From an uncultured Trueperaceae bacterium (GTDB taxonomy: Bacteria; Deinococcota; Deinococci; Deinococcales; Trueperaceae), in NCBI GenBank assembly GCA_937911855.1, contig CALDPK010000193.1, positions 1-15,147 on the forward strand: a stretch of DNA of 15,147 nt, given 5' to 3'. Made by a program: the position numbers and the translations under genes. The notes beneath the pieces are model-generated. The model had not been told where the DNA came from. It saw only the letters and a program-made list of their open reading frames with translations, and made no database searches. This document shows positions 7,007 to 14,104 of the stretch, in pieces. Within the stretch, counting starts at the first letter, position 1; each line of letters starts with the position of its first letter.

Positions 7007-7041
7007 CCTTCAGGACTACCCCTGAAGGCCTGACACAGGCC
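7007..7041. promoter_or_regulatory. Two adjoining inverted repeats in the trxB/oligopeptidase gap (candidate operators)
   Basis: CCTTCAGG (7007-7014) and CCTGAAGG (7021-7028) form a perfect 8-bp inverted repeat with a 6-nt centre. Immediately after and sharing two bases, GGCCTG (7027-7032) and CAGGCC (7036-7041) form a perfect 6-bp repeat with a 3-nt centre. Both lie between the two divergent -10 elements, where a regulator could act on both genes. An RNA hairpin role is unlikely because the predicted transcripts start outside the repeats. Confidence 0.45.
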
Positions 7042-7058
7042 TGTATTGCGGCCTGCGA

Positions 7059-7064
7059 TACAAT
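7059..7064 (+). promoter_or_regulatory. -10 element TACAAT, leaderless start of the M3 peptidase
   Basis: TACAAT ends 5 nt before GTG 7070, placing the transcript start at or next to the start codon. No Shine-Dalgarno sequence precedes GTG 7070. A CTGACA (7030-7035) resembles a -35 box but the 23-bp spacer is too long for a standard promoter. The identical hexamer and distance occur before the RNHCP gene. Confidence 0.6.
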
Positions 7065-7069
7065 TCCCT

Positions 7070-9163
7070 GTGCAAAGTTCAGAGCAGTCCCAATCCAACC
7101 CGCTCCTGACTGACGAGTTCCTCATCCCGTTCGCCGAGATTGAACCCGCCCACATCGTGCCGGCGGTTCAGCAGGCGATCAGGCTGGCAGAGGAGCAGGT
7201 TGCCTACCTGATCAGGCTGCCTGAACCCCTCACATACGACGCGCTCCTGGGCGGCTTCGACCTGATGGAAGCTCGGCTGGACAGGATAATCACCGTCTGC
7301 TCGCACCTCAATTCGGTAGTGAGCACGCCCGAGATCCGGACTGCCTTCAAGCAGGTTCTGCCGCTTTACTCCGCGTTCAGCAACGGCCTGCGCGCCAACC
7401 AGGAACTGTGGGCCCGCCTGAAGGAATACGGCGAGAGCGCAGAAGCTGCAGCGCTGCCGCCCGTGCGCCGCCGCCGGCTGGATAACCTGCTGCGCGAGTT
7501 CCGCCGGCGCGGGGCCGACCTGCCCGAAGCTGAACGCACCCGCCTGCAGGCGATACTCACCGAACTGAGTGAACTGCAGAACCGTTTCAGCGAGAACGTG
7601 CTCGACGAGACCGCCGACTTCGAACTGCACCTGGAATCGGAAGCCGACCTGGCCGGCCTGCCCGACAGCGCCCGCGACGCCGCGCGGGCTGCCGCACAAG
7701 AACGCGGCAAGGACGGCTGGGTCATCACCCTGCACCAGCCGAGCGCAATGCCGTTCCTGCAGTTCGCTGACAACCGCGATCTACGCAGGACGGTCCAGCA
7801 GGCGTACGTGAACCGTGCCAGCGCAGGCGAGCGCGACAACCGGCCGCTCATAGGCAGGATCCTCGAGCTCCGTGCCGAAGTAGCCGAACTGATGGGCTTC
7901 AGCAACTTCGCTGATTACCGCCTGGAAGTGAACATGGTCGGCTCAGGACAGAACGCCGTGAACTTCGTCAACGACCTGTATGAGCGCACCGTGCCCTTCT
8001 TCGAGCAGGAGTCCGCAGAGCTTGAGGAGTTCGCCAGGAAGCTAGGCCTGGACACGCTGCAAGCCTGGGACACCGCCTGGGTGAGCGAGAAGTTGCGCCA
8101 GGAGAGGCTGGACTTCGATTCGGAAGAGCTGCGCCCGTACTTCAGTCACGAGCCCGTCATGACCGGCCTGTTCAGGCTGGCCGAGCGCCTGTTCGGCGTC
8201 AGCATCAGCCAGGTCGACAACGACCAGGTGTGGCATGAGGACGTGCTGTTCTACGAGATACGTGACGAGGACGGGGTGCACCTCGCGTCGTTCTACGCCG
8301 ACTGGTTCCCGCGGGCAGGCAAGCGCGGCGGCGCCTGGATGAACAGTTTCGTTACCGGTGGGCCCAGGGAAGACGGCGGTTTCGACCCGCACCTGGGGAT
8401 CATCATGGGCAACCTGACCCCGCCGGTTGACGGCCAGCCGGCGCAGTTCACGCACCGTGAGGTGCAGACGATCTTCCACGAGTTCGGGCACCTGCTGCAC
8501 CACTGCCTGTCACGGGTAACCGAGCGGGCGCTTGGCGGAACCCAGGTGCTGTGGGACTGGGTGGAAGTACCCAGCCAGATAATGGAGAACTGGACGACCG
8601 AGGCAGACGCCCTGGAACTGTTCGCCAGCCACGCGGTGACGGGCGAGCCCCTCCCGGTCGAACTGCTCGCCAAACTCAAGGCAGCCAGCACGTTCCTGGG
8701 CGCGCAGGCGCAGATGCGCCAGCTGTCGTTCGGCGGCGTGGACCTGGCTTTGCACACCGATTTCGACCCGGCTTCCGGCCAGGACCCTATCGAGTTCGGA
8801 AACAAGGTCCGCGTCAGGTACCTGCTCCGGCCCGAGCATGCCGATGATGCGTTCCTGTGCGGCTTCACTCACCTGTTCTCCGGGGCTTACGCAGCTGCCT
8901 ATTACTCGTACAAGTGGAGTGAAGTGCTCGAGGCGGATGCGTTCACCCGCTTCCAGAACGAGGGCATCTTCAACCCCGAGACCGGCCGCGCGTTCCGTGA
9001 CACGATCCTGGCAACCGGCGATTCCGAAGACCCCAACGAACTGTACCGCCGCTTCATGGGCCGGCCACCGCAGGTCGATGCACTCATCGCCCGCAACCTG
9101 GGAGCTCAGGGCAGCAAGCCGGCTTCCAGCGCCAGCGGCAACCTGGAAGCACCGGCCGAGTAA
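7070..9163 (+). CDS. M3 family zinc oligopeptidase (PrlC/oligopeptidase A-like)
   Basis: A cytosolic metallopeptidase of 697 residues, the normal size for M3A enzymes that degrade short peptides and cleaved signal peptides. The active site is HEFGH at 470-474 (E471 catalytic) within FHEFGHLLHH; the third zinc ligand is E499 in WDWVEVPSQIMENW, a typical M3 block. The N-terminal half is helical with the family's IEPAHIVPAVQQAI opening and a basic RRRRLDNLLREFRRRG segment. GTG 7070 is chosen because TACAAT lies 5 nt upstream; a TTG at 7046 would start upstream of the predicted transcript. The last 19 codons, a low-complexity tail (GSKPASSASGNLEAPAE), overlap the DUF3810 gene on the other strand. 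Confidence 0.93.
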   Translation: MQSSEQSQSNPLLTDEFLIPFAEIEPAHIVPAVQQAIRLAEEQVAYLIRLPEPLTYDALLGGFDLMEARLDRIITVCSHLNSVVSTPEIRTAFKQVLPLYSAFSNGLRANQELWARLKEYGESAEAAALPPVRRRRLDNLLREFRRRGADLPEAERTRLQAILTELSELQNRFSENVLDETADFELHLESEADLAGLPDSARDAARAAAQERGKDGWVITLHQPSAMPFLQFADNRDLRRTVQQAYVNRASAGERDNRPLIGRILELRAEVAELMGFSNFADYRLEVNMVGSGQNAVNFVNDLYERTVPFFEQESAELEEFARKLGLDTLQAWDTAWVSEKLRQERLDFDSEELRPYFSHEPVMTGLFRLAERLFGVSISQVDNDQVWHEDVLFYEIRDEDGVHLASFYADWFPRAGKRGGAWMNSFVTGGPREDGGFDPHLGIIMGNLTPPVDGQPAQFTHREVQTIFHEFGHLLHHCLSRVTERALGGTQVLWDWVEVPSQIMENWTTEADALELFASHAVTGEPLPVELLAKLKAASTFLGAQAQMRQLSFGGVDLALHTDFDPASGQDPIEFGNKVRVRYLLRPEHADDAFLCGFTHLFSGAYAAAYYSYKWSEVLEADAFTRFQNEGIFNPETGRAFRDTILATGDSEDPNELYRRFMGRPPQVDALIARNLGAQGSKPASSASGNLEAPAE

Positions 9164-10107
9164 TCTGCAACCCCGCCCTCGCTGCCCTGCAGGCGCAGCC
9201 ACACGCCGAACACGGCCGTCTGCAGGCGTGACAGCGGCACCGACCGGTACCTGCCGGACACTTCAGCAGCAGCAGCCAGGTCGGCATGCGCCCGTGTCGG
9301 CAGGGCGGCGCGCAGCAGTTCAAGCTCGCCCGGCGGCAGTTCCAGCCGGATGAACGAATCCAGCGCCAGCGCGTAACGGGCGAAACCGTCGCTGCTGCGC
9401 AGGCCTGCCAGTGCAGCCAGCAGGGTAGCGTCGTCCTCGCGGGCCACGCCCGCCACGTGCGTCAGCTCATGCACTCCGACCGCCACCTGCTGCCAGTCGC
9501 TCATGCCCCCGTCGATCAGGCCTTCCAGGCTGGGCGGGAACAGCGAGCCGGCCACGTCGAACGTCAGGAACAGACCGGCGGGCACCTCTACCGGGTCAAC
9601 CTGCAGCGGGCCCGGATAACCGAGGGGGCGGAGCAGCTCTGACAGTTCGGCGGCAGCCGCCCGGGTGGCCTGTTGCACGTCCGCAGGCGAGCCGGCAGTT
9701 TCAGTAACGACAGCAAGCAGATACTCCCCGAGCTCGCGGCGCTGTTGCAATGTGGTCGAGCCCGTCAGCTGAAGCTGCTCCGCCACGGGCTCACGGTGAT
9801 AGTTGAGTCCCCAGCCCAGCTGGATCCAGGCGAGCAGGACGGTCACGGCCAGCACCAGAACGAACGCGCCGTCTGCCGGCTGCGAATTCTTGAGCCACGC
9901 CAGCAGCGGCAGCACGAGCAGCGCCACGGCGATGAGGGGTGCCAGCACGCTGACGACGGGGAACGGCGACGCCTGCTGGACGGACTGCCAGAAGCTGAAC
10001 AGCGTCGGCCAGATGCCCTGCAGCCAGGTGTCCACGAACGCACGCGGGCGCCCGCTGGCCAGAAGAGCAAGGAGCAGGAGTAGCCCGGCGGGGATGAGCC
10101 ACCTCAT
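9106..10107 (-). CDS. DUF3810-type membrane-anchored putative zinc metalloprotease
   Basis: A 333-residue protein with three hydrophobic segments (about 4-19, 50-71 and 80-98), followed at once by the DUF3810 landmark GWGLNYHREP (98-107). A soluble domain follows, with HELTH at 213-217 and AREDDATLLAAL just after it. HExxH with a nearby acidic residue (E224) is the pattern of a gluzincin-like zinc protease; activity has not, to my knowledge, been defined for this family, so the enzymatic role is inferred. ATG 10107 overlaps the upstream ABC-F-like stop by 4 bp (ATGA), so the two are probably translated together. Its 3' end runs 58 bp into the oligopeptidase gene, antisense to it. Confidence 0.85.
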   Translation of the reverse strand: MRWLIPAGLLLLLALLASGRPRAFVDTWLQGIWPTLFSFWQSVQQASPFPVVSVLAPLIAVALLVLPLLAWLKNSQPADGAFVLVLAVTVLLAWIQLGWGLNYHREPVAEQLQLTGSTTLQQRRELGEYLLAVVTETAGSPADVQQATRAAAAELSELLRPLGYPGPLQVDPVEVPAGLFLTFDVAGSLFPPSLEGLIDGGMSDWQQVAVGVHELTHVAGVAREDDATLLAALAGLRSSDGFARYALALDSFIRLELPPGELELLRAALPTRAHADLAAAAEVSGRYRSVPLSRLQTAVFGVWLRLQGSEGGVADYSAGASRLPLALEAGLLP

Positions 10108-12119
10108 GATTCGGGAAAGCGCGTGGTTCGCCGGCGCCGCTGCGACCGTGTGCGCACGGGCGCGGACCAGCCTTCCAGCTGCTCGAAGCGAGGTCTGGAG
10201 AGTGCGAACCAGCCGGAGCCGGCCGGCTCGAGCAGCAGTCCACCTGGCGCGTTCCTGTCGAAGTACTGCACCACGCGGACGCTGAGCGCGTAGAACGCCA
10301 GCCGGACGGCCGCATTGAGCATCGCTCGTCTGACGCGGGGCAGAAGGCAGCGGTCTGCAGGGACCTCGAGGCGCAGGTGCGCTATGCCCGCCTGCACGCG
10401 CAGTTCGGGCTTGGCGCCCCCAACCGGTGTGAACTGCAGATCACTGCCGGACTCAGCCAGGTCAGCTTCGAAGACGATGCCGCCCTCGCGCACCCGGAAA
10501 CGGGGAGCGGGCTCCGGGAACTGGCTGTCGTACGCCTCCATCAGCTCGGCCATGAGTTCCTGACGCTGCCGCGTGAGCCGCTGCACGTGCCGTTCAGGCA
10601 GCCACTGCCGTTCATCCAGGCGTTCGTCGATGGCCCGGAGGCTGTCTTCCAAGCCCTCGATGTCCGGTCCCGTCGGTTCCGGCTGCGCGCCAGTGGCTCG
10701 CGGGGCGGGAGCGAGCTGTTCCTCGCGGCGCAGGCGGCCGGCCCTGAAACCGTCCATGCCGCCCCGCCAGTCCTGCAGTTCACCTTGCGACAGACTCCAC
10801 ACCCGGCTGGCGACGTTGTCGGCCAGTTGCCGGTCGTGAGTCACCATGATGACTGCACCGGGCCGCTCCAGCACGGCGTTCTCCAGGAGCAGGGTTGCCG
10901 GCAGGTCCAGGCCTGCCTCCGCCTCGTCCAGCAGTAACAGTTCCGATTCGTCCGCCAGCAGCAAAGCAAGTCCCGCCCGGGCGCGTTCGGCCCGGGTCAG
11001 CAGGGAAGCCGCCTCGTCCCAGCGTTCGGAAGGCAGGTGCACGAAACCAAGCAGCTGCCGGGCCCGTTCACGGCTCATGCGGCGGGTCAGGTTCTCAAGG
11101 GCTGAAACCGCAGGGTCAAGGCCGGAATGCTGCTGATCGATATAAGTGAGTGAAGTCCGCTCGGCCCAGCTGAGGCCTGAATCACCCTGGCCGTAGTGCA
11201 AATCGGTGGCGATGAAATCAAGCAGCGTGGACTTGCCGCTGCCGTTTTCTCCGACCAGCACGATGCGGTCACCGGTGTGGACACGCAGGTCACCGGAACG
11301 GACCAGCGAACCGTTGCCGAGCGGCACGGTGATTCCTTCAGTGCCGAGCAGCTCCCGGCGGCTGCCGCCCGCGGCAGCCGGCCTGCGCAGTGTGCGCCTG
11401 AGCGGGAAGCCACCGCGGCGCAGGTGGAACGCGCCGTCTTTCAGCTCGGCGGTGTGGGTGGCGACCCGGTTGATGAAATGCCTGTCGTGACTCGAGAACA
11501 CCAGCGAGCCGGACCAGGCGGCCAGGCGGGCTGCAAGCTGGTCGCGCAGCTCCGCGTCCAGGCCCGCCTCCGGACTGTCCAGCAGCAGTACGTCGGGGCG
11601 GGCCGCCAGGGTGCGGGCCAGCTCCAGCCGCCTGCGTTCGCCGCCTGAGAGGCTCGCGACTGGCTGGTCGTGACGCTCGGGCCCCAGCCCGAAGGCTGCG
11701 AGCAGCTCGCGCAGGCCAGCCTCAGCGGTGTAACCGCCAGCCTGTTCGAAAGCAGTTGCCAGGTCGCCGTAGCGCTGCAGTGCCGCTTCGGAATCCAGCT
11801 TCAGTTCGGCGCGGCGCAGCTCGGCTTCCAGCTGGCGCAGACGGCTCAGCCCCTTGAGCGCGTAGGTCCTGACGGTATCAGCGGCTGCTGCCCGCACGTC
11901 CTGGCGGGCCAGGGCCACCGTGACGCCCGGAGCCGGCGTGACCGTGCCCTCGTCAGGCGGCAGCAGCAGCGCCAGCGTGTGCAGCAGACGGCTGGTGCCG
12001 CTGCCGGAGCGCCCGGTCAGGGCCACGCGCATGCCGGCCTGCAGGCTCAGGTCGATCGGCCCCAGCAGCCGCTCGCCGGACCGCCACAGTACAAGCCCGC
12101 GTGTGACCAGATGCTCCAC
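10104..12119 (-). CDS. ABC-F-like twin ATPase with unequal ATP sites and a long C-terminal extension
   Basis: Two ABC domains in one 671-residue chain without membrane segments, as in ABC-F ribosome-acting proteins. Domain 1 has a good signature LSGGERRR (157-164), but its Walker A is GRSGSGTS (36-43, lysine replaced by T42) and its Walker B is LLLDSPEAGLD (178-188, catalytic glutamate replaced by S182). Domain 2 has an intact Walker A GENGSGKST (290-298) and Walker B LLLLDEAEAGLD (394-405), but its signature has become LTRAERARAG (374-383). Switch histidines remain in both (SSHDRHF, VTHDRQL). The inter-domain linker is only about 25 residues, much shorter than the usual ABC-F one. A coiled coil (487-533) and about 115 unrecognised residues follow. 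GTG 12119 is chosen because the ABC fold starts there and TACGCT lies 6 nt upstream. Confidence 0.82.
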   Translation of the reverse strand: MEHLVTRGLVLWRSGERLLGPIDLSLQAGMRVALTGRSGSGTSRLLHTLALLLPPDEGTVTPAPGVTVALARQDVRAAAADTVRTYALKGLSRLRQLEAELRRAELKLDSEAALQRYGDLATAFEQAGGYTAEAGLRELLAAFGLGPERHDQPVASLSGGERRRLELARTLAARPDVLLLDSPEAGLDAELRDQLAARLAAWSGSLVFSSHDRHFINRVATHTAELKDGAFHLRRGGFPLRRTLRRPAAAGGSRRELLGTEGITVPLGNGSLVRSGDLRVHTGDRIVLVGENGSGKSTLLDFIATDLHYGQGDSGLSWAERTSLTYIDQQHSGLDPAVSALENLTRRMSRERARQLLGFVHLPSERWDEAASLLTRAERARAGLALLLADESELLLLDEAEAGLDLPATLLLENAVLERPGAVIMVTHDRQLADNVASRVWSLSQGELQDWRGGMDGFRAGRLRREEQLAPAPRATGAQPEPTGPDIEGLEDSLRAIDERLDERQWLPERHVQRLTRQRQELMAELMEAYDSQFPEPAPRFRVREGGIVFEADLAESGSDLQFTPVGGAKPELRVQAGIAHLRLEVPADRCLLPRVRRAMLNAAVRLAFYALSVRVVQYFDRNAPGGLLLEPAGSGWFALSRPRFEQLEGWSAPVRTRSQRRRRTTRFPES

Positions 12120-12125
12120 GGCTGA

Positions 12126-12135
12126 AGCGTACAAT
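12126..12135. promoter_or_regulatory. Overlapping back-to-back -10 elements (bidirectional leaderless promoter)
   Basis: On the plus strand TACAAT (12130-12135) stands 5 nt before the RNHCP GTG at 12141. On the minus strand TACGCT (12131-12126) stands 6 nt before the ABC-F-like GTG at 12119. The two hexamers share the TA step at 12130-12131. The whole gap between the divergent start codons is 21 bp, so both genes would be leaderless and RNA polymerase could bind in only one direction at a time. The minus-strand element fits TANNNT less well than the plus-strand one fits TATAAT. Confidence 0.55.
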
Positions 12136-12140
12136 GCGAC

Positions 12141-12482
12141 GTGCGCAGATTCACCGCCCAGGGGCGCAACACAGGCTTCACCTGCCTGAACTGCGGCACC
12201 GAGGTGCCGCCGGTCGCAGGTACCGGTTGCCGCAACCACTGCCCTGAGTGCCTGCACTCACTGCACGTGGACGTGAACCCTGGCGACCGGCTGAGTGACT
12301 GCGGCGGCATCCTCGAACCCGTCGGCGTCGCCCAGTCGGCCCGGCACGGCTGGACCATAGTCAGCCGCTGCCGCAAGTGCGGCATGGAACGACGCAACAA
12401 GGCGGCGCTGGACGACGCGAACCACCCCGACAATTTTGAACTGATCCTGGAGCTGTCCACCCGGCCGCTCAAAGGACAGTAA
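12141..12482 (+). CDS. RNHCP domain zinc-binding protein
   Basis: A 113-residue protein that is essentially one RNHCP domain. The name-giving RNHCPECLHSLHVD is at 31-44, followed by PGDRLSDCGGILEPVG (47-62). Eight cysteines occur at 15, 18, 30, 34, 37, 54, 77 and 80, with CxxC knuckles at 15/18, 34/37 and 77/80, consistent with two zinc sites. The domain's biochemical role is not established; nucleic-acid binding would be a guess from the zinc-ribbon look. GTG 12141 follows a TACAAT -10 element by 5 nt without a Shine-Dalgarno, so it is probably leaderless and shares its promoter region with the divergent ABC-F-like gene. Confidence 0.88.
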   Translation: MRRFTAQGRNTGFTCLNCGTEVPPVAGTGCRNHCPECLHSLHVDVNPGDRLSDCGGILEPVGVAQSARHGWTIVSRCRKCGMERRNKAALDDANHPDNFELILELSTRPLKGQ

Positions 12483-12529
12483 TTCCTGTATCGACAGCGC
12501 CTGTAGCGGCGCTCTGAAAGGTAACGACA
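12483..12529 (+). other. Short gap with hairpin before the amidohydrolase gene
   Basis: AGCGCC (12496-12501) and GGCGCT (12508-12513) form a 6-bp stem with a 6-nt loop TGTAGC. No T-run follows, so it is a poor terminator. GAAAGGT (12516-12522) is the likely Shine-Dalgarno sequence, 7 nt before ATG 12530. I see no clear TANNNT promoter here, so the amidohydrolase may be read from the RNHCP promoter. Confidence 0.4.
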
Positions 12530-14104
12530 ATGGCGGATCTGATCTATCACAACGGCACCGTGCGAGGCATGACCGACGACCGTCGCGTCACGGACGCGAT
12601 CGCCATCCGCGCCGGCAAGGTCCTTGCCACAGGCAGCCTTGAGGAACTCGGCCGTTTCCGGCGCCAGGACACCCGGCTCGTTGACCTGGACGGCGCCACC
12701 GTACTGCCAGGCTTCCATGACGCCCACGTGCACCTGGCCGGTCACGGCATGAACTTAGACCGCCTGGACCTGACCGGCGCGCGCAGCGTGCCGGAAGCCC
12801 TTGAACTGATCCGCGACGCACCGCCCGGCGACTGGCTGCTCGGCGCCGGCTTCTCGGTCGCCCAGTGGGGCGCGGACAAGCTCACCGCCGCGGCCCTCGA
12901 CGCCATCTGGCCGGACCGGCCGGTCGCGCTGCGCAGCCAGGATCACCACTCTGCCTGGCTGAACAGCCGCGCCATGCAACTGACGGGCATCGGTCCTGAC
13001 ATGACAGACCCTGCGGGCGGGCGCATCCAGCGGGACGAACGCGGCAGGCCGACCGGGCTGCTGTTCGAAGCTGCAGCGACTCAGGCGCTCAGCCGCGTGC
13101 CCCAGCCCGACGCGCAGAGCCTGCGTGCAGCCCTCGCCGCTGCCGCCAGTTCGCTGGCCGAACTCGGCATCACCAGCGTCCACCACATGTCTGCCGAGCC
13201 CACCGAGTGGTGGCGGGCCACTGCCGACAGTGCCAGCCGCGCTGATTACCCGCTGCGGGTGTGGGCGTGCGTGCCGCAGGAAGAGCTTGAGGCGGCAGCC
13301 GCCATCGGCCTGGCGACAGGACAGGGCGGCGACAACTTCGTAATCGGCGGCGCCAAGTTCTTCGCTGACGGTGCCCTGGGCAGCGCCACAGCCTGGATGC
13401 TGCAGCCTTATGAGGACACCACAGACCACGGCGTCGCCATGTTCGAATCGGAAGTGTTCTTCGAACGGATGGCCCAGGCAGCGGCCGCCGGCCTGGCACC
13501 CGTCATCCACGCCATCGGTGACGCCGCCGTGCACGAGACGCTGAACGCGCTCGAAGCCAGCCGCGACCTGTGGAAACCGCAGGACTTAAGGCCGCGGATC
13601 GAGCATGCCCAGCACATCACCCGGCAGGACATCACCCGCATGGCCGCGCTGGGCATCATCGCGTCGATGCAGCCCATCCACCTGACCTTCGACGCGCTGC
13701 ACCTGCACAGGCTGCTCGGCAACAGGGCGCCCCAGTCGTTCGCGTTCCGGCAGTTCAGGGAACAGCGGGTGCCACTGGCGTTCGGCTCTGATACGCCCGT
13801 GGCACCGCCCGGCGTCATCGCGGGACTGCAGGCCGCCGTGCAGCGCCTGGGCCTGGACGGCAGCCACTTCGAGCCGCAGGAAGCGCTGACGGTTGACGAG
13901 GCGCTGCATGCCTACACGCGGGGCGCAGCCTGGGCGATCAGCCGCGAGACCTCGAGCGGTCAGCTGGCAGCCGGTTTCGACGCCGACCTGGTCGTTCTGT
14001 CAGGCGATCCGTACGATTCCCTGGACGGCCTGAGTGTGGTTCAGACGGTGAAGGCCGGCACGGTGACCTATGATGCCGGCGTACTGGAAGGAGAAAGTGC
14101 ATGA
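12530..14104 (+). CDS. Amidohydrolase family 3 protein (YtcJ-like)
   Basis: A metal-dependent hydrolase of 524 residues with the family's split beta-sandwich plus barrel layout. The small domain opens with IYHNGTVRGM. The metal motif is GFHDAHVHL (H66, H68), a candidate bridging lysine is K276 in GGAKFFADGALGS, further ligands are H327 (VIHAIGD) and H359 (RIEHAQHI), and the catalytic aspartate is D421 in FGSDTPVAPP. The end (GFDADLVVLSGDPYD) returns to the sandwich domain. YtcJ-like proteins hydrolyse C-N bonds of varied amides; the substrate here cannot be named. The stop overlaps the proA start (ATGA), so the two are translationally coupled; a link to proline metabolism is not established by this alone. 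Confidence 0.92.
   Translation: MADLIYHNGTVRGMTDDRRVTDAIAIRAGKVLATGSLEELGRFRRQDTRLVDLDGATVLPGFHDAHVHLAGHGMNLDRLDLTGARSVPEALELIRDAPPGDWLLGAGFSVAQWGADKLTAAALDAIWPDRPVALRSQDHHSAWLNSRAMQLTGIGPDMTDPAGGRIQRDERGRPTGLLFEAAATQALSRVPQPDAQSLRAALAAAASSLAELGITSVHHMSAEPTEWWRATADSASRADYPLRVWACVPQEELEAAAAIGLATGQGGDNFVIGGAKFFADGALGSATAWMLQPYEDTTDHGVAMFESEVFFERMAQAAAAGLAPVIHAIGDAAVHETLNALEASRDLWKPQDLRPRIEHAQHITRQDITRMAALGIIASMQPIHLTFDALHLHRLLGNRAPQSFAFRQFREQRVPLAFGSDTPVAPPGVIAGLQAAVQRLGLDGSHFEPQEALTVDEALHAYTRGAAWAISRETSSGQLAAGFDADLVVLSGDPYDSLDGLSVVQTVKAGTVTYDAGVLEGESA

Noticed and set aside
7030..7035. CTGACA as the -35 box of the M3 peptidase promoter
   Set aside because: It matches 5 of 6 bases, but the spacer to TACAAT is 23 bp, outside the usual 16-19.
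7046..7069. TTG 7046 as the M3 peptidase start
   Set aside because: It lies upstream of the TACAAT -10 element, so it would not be on the predicted transcript, and it adds no conserved residues.
12120..12257. N-terminal extension of the ABC-F-like protein to 12257
   Set aside because: It is antisense to the cysteine-rich RNHCP coding sequence. The ABC fold starts at the GTG at 12119, which has a TANNNT element 6 nt upstream.
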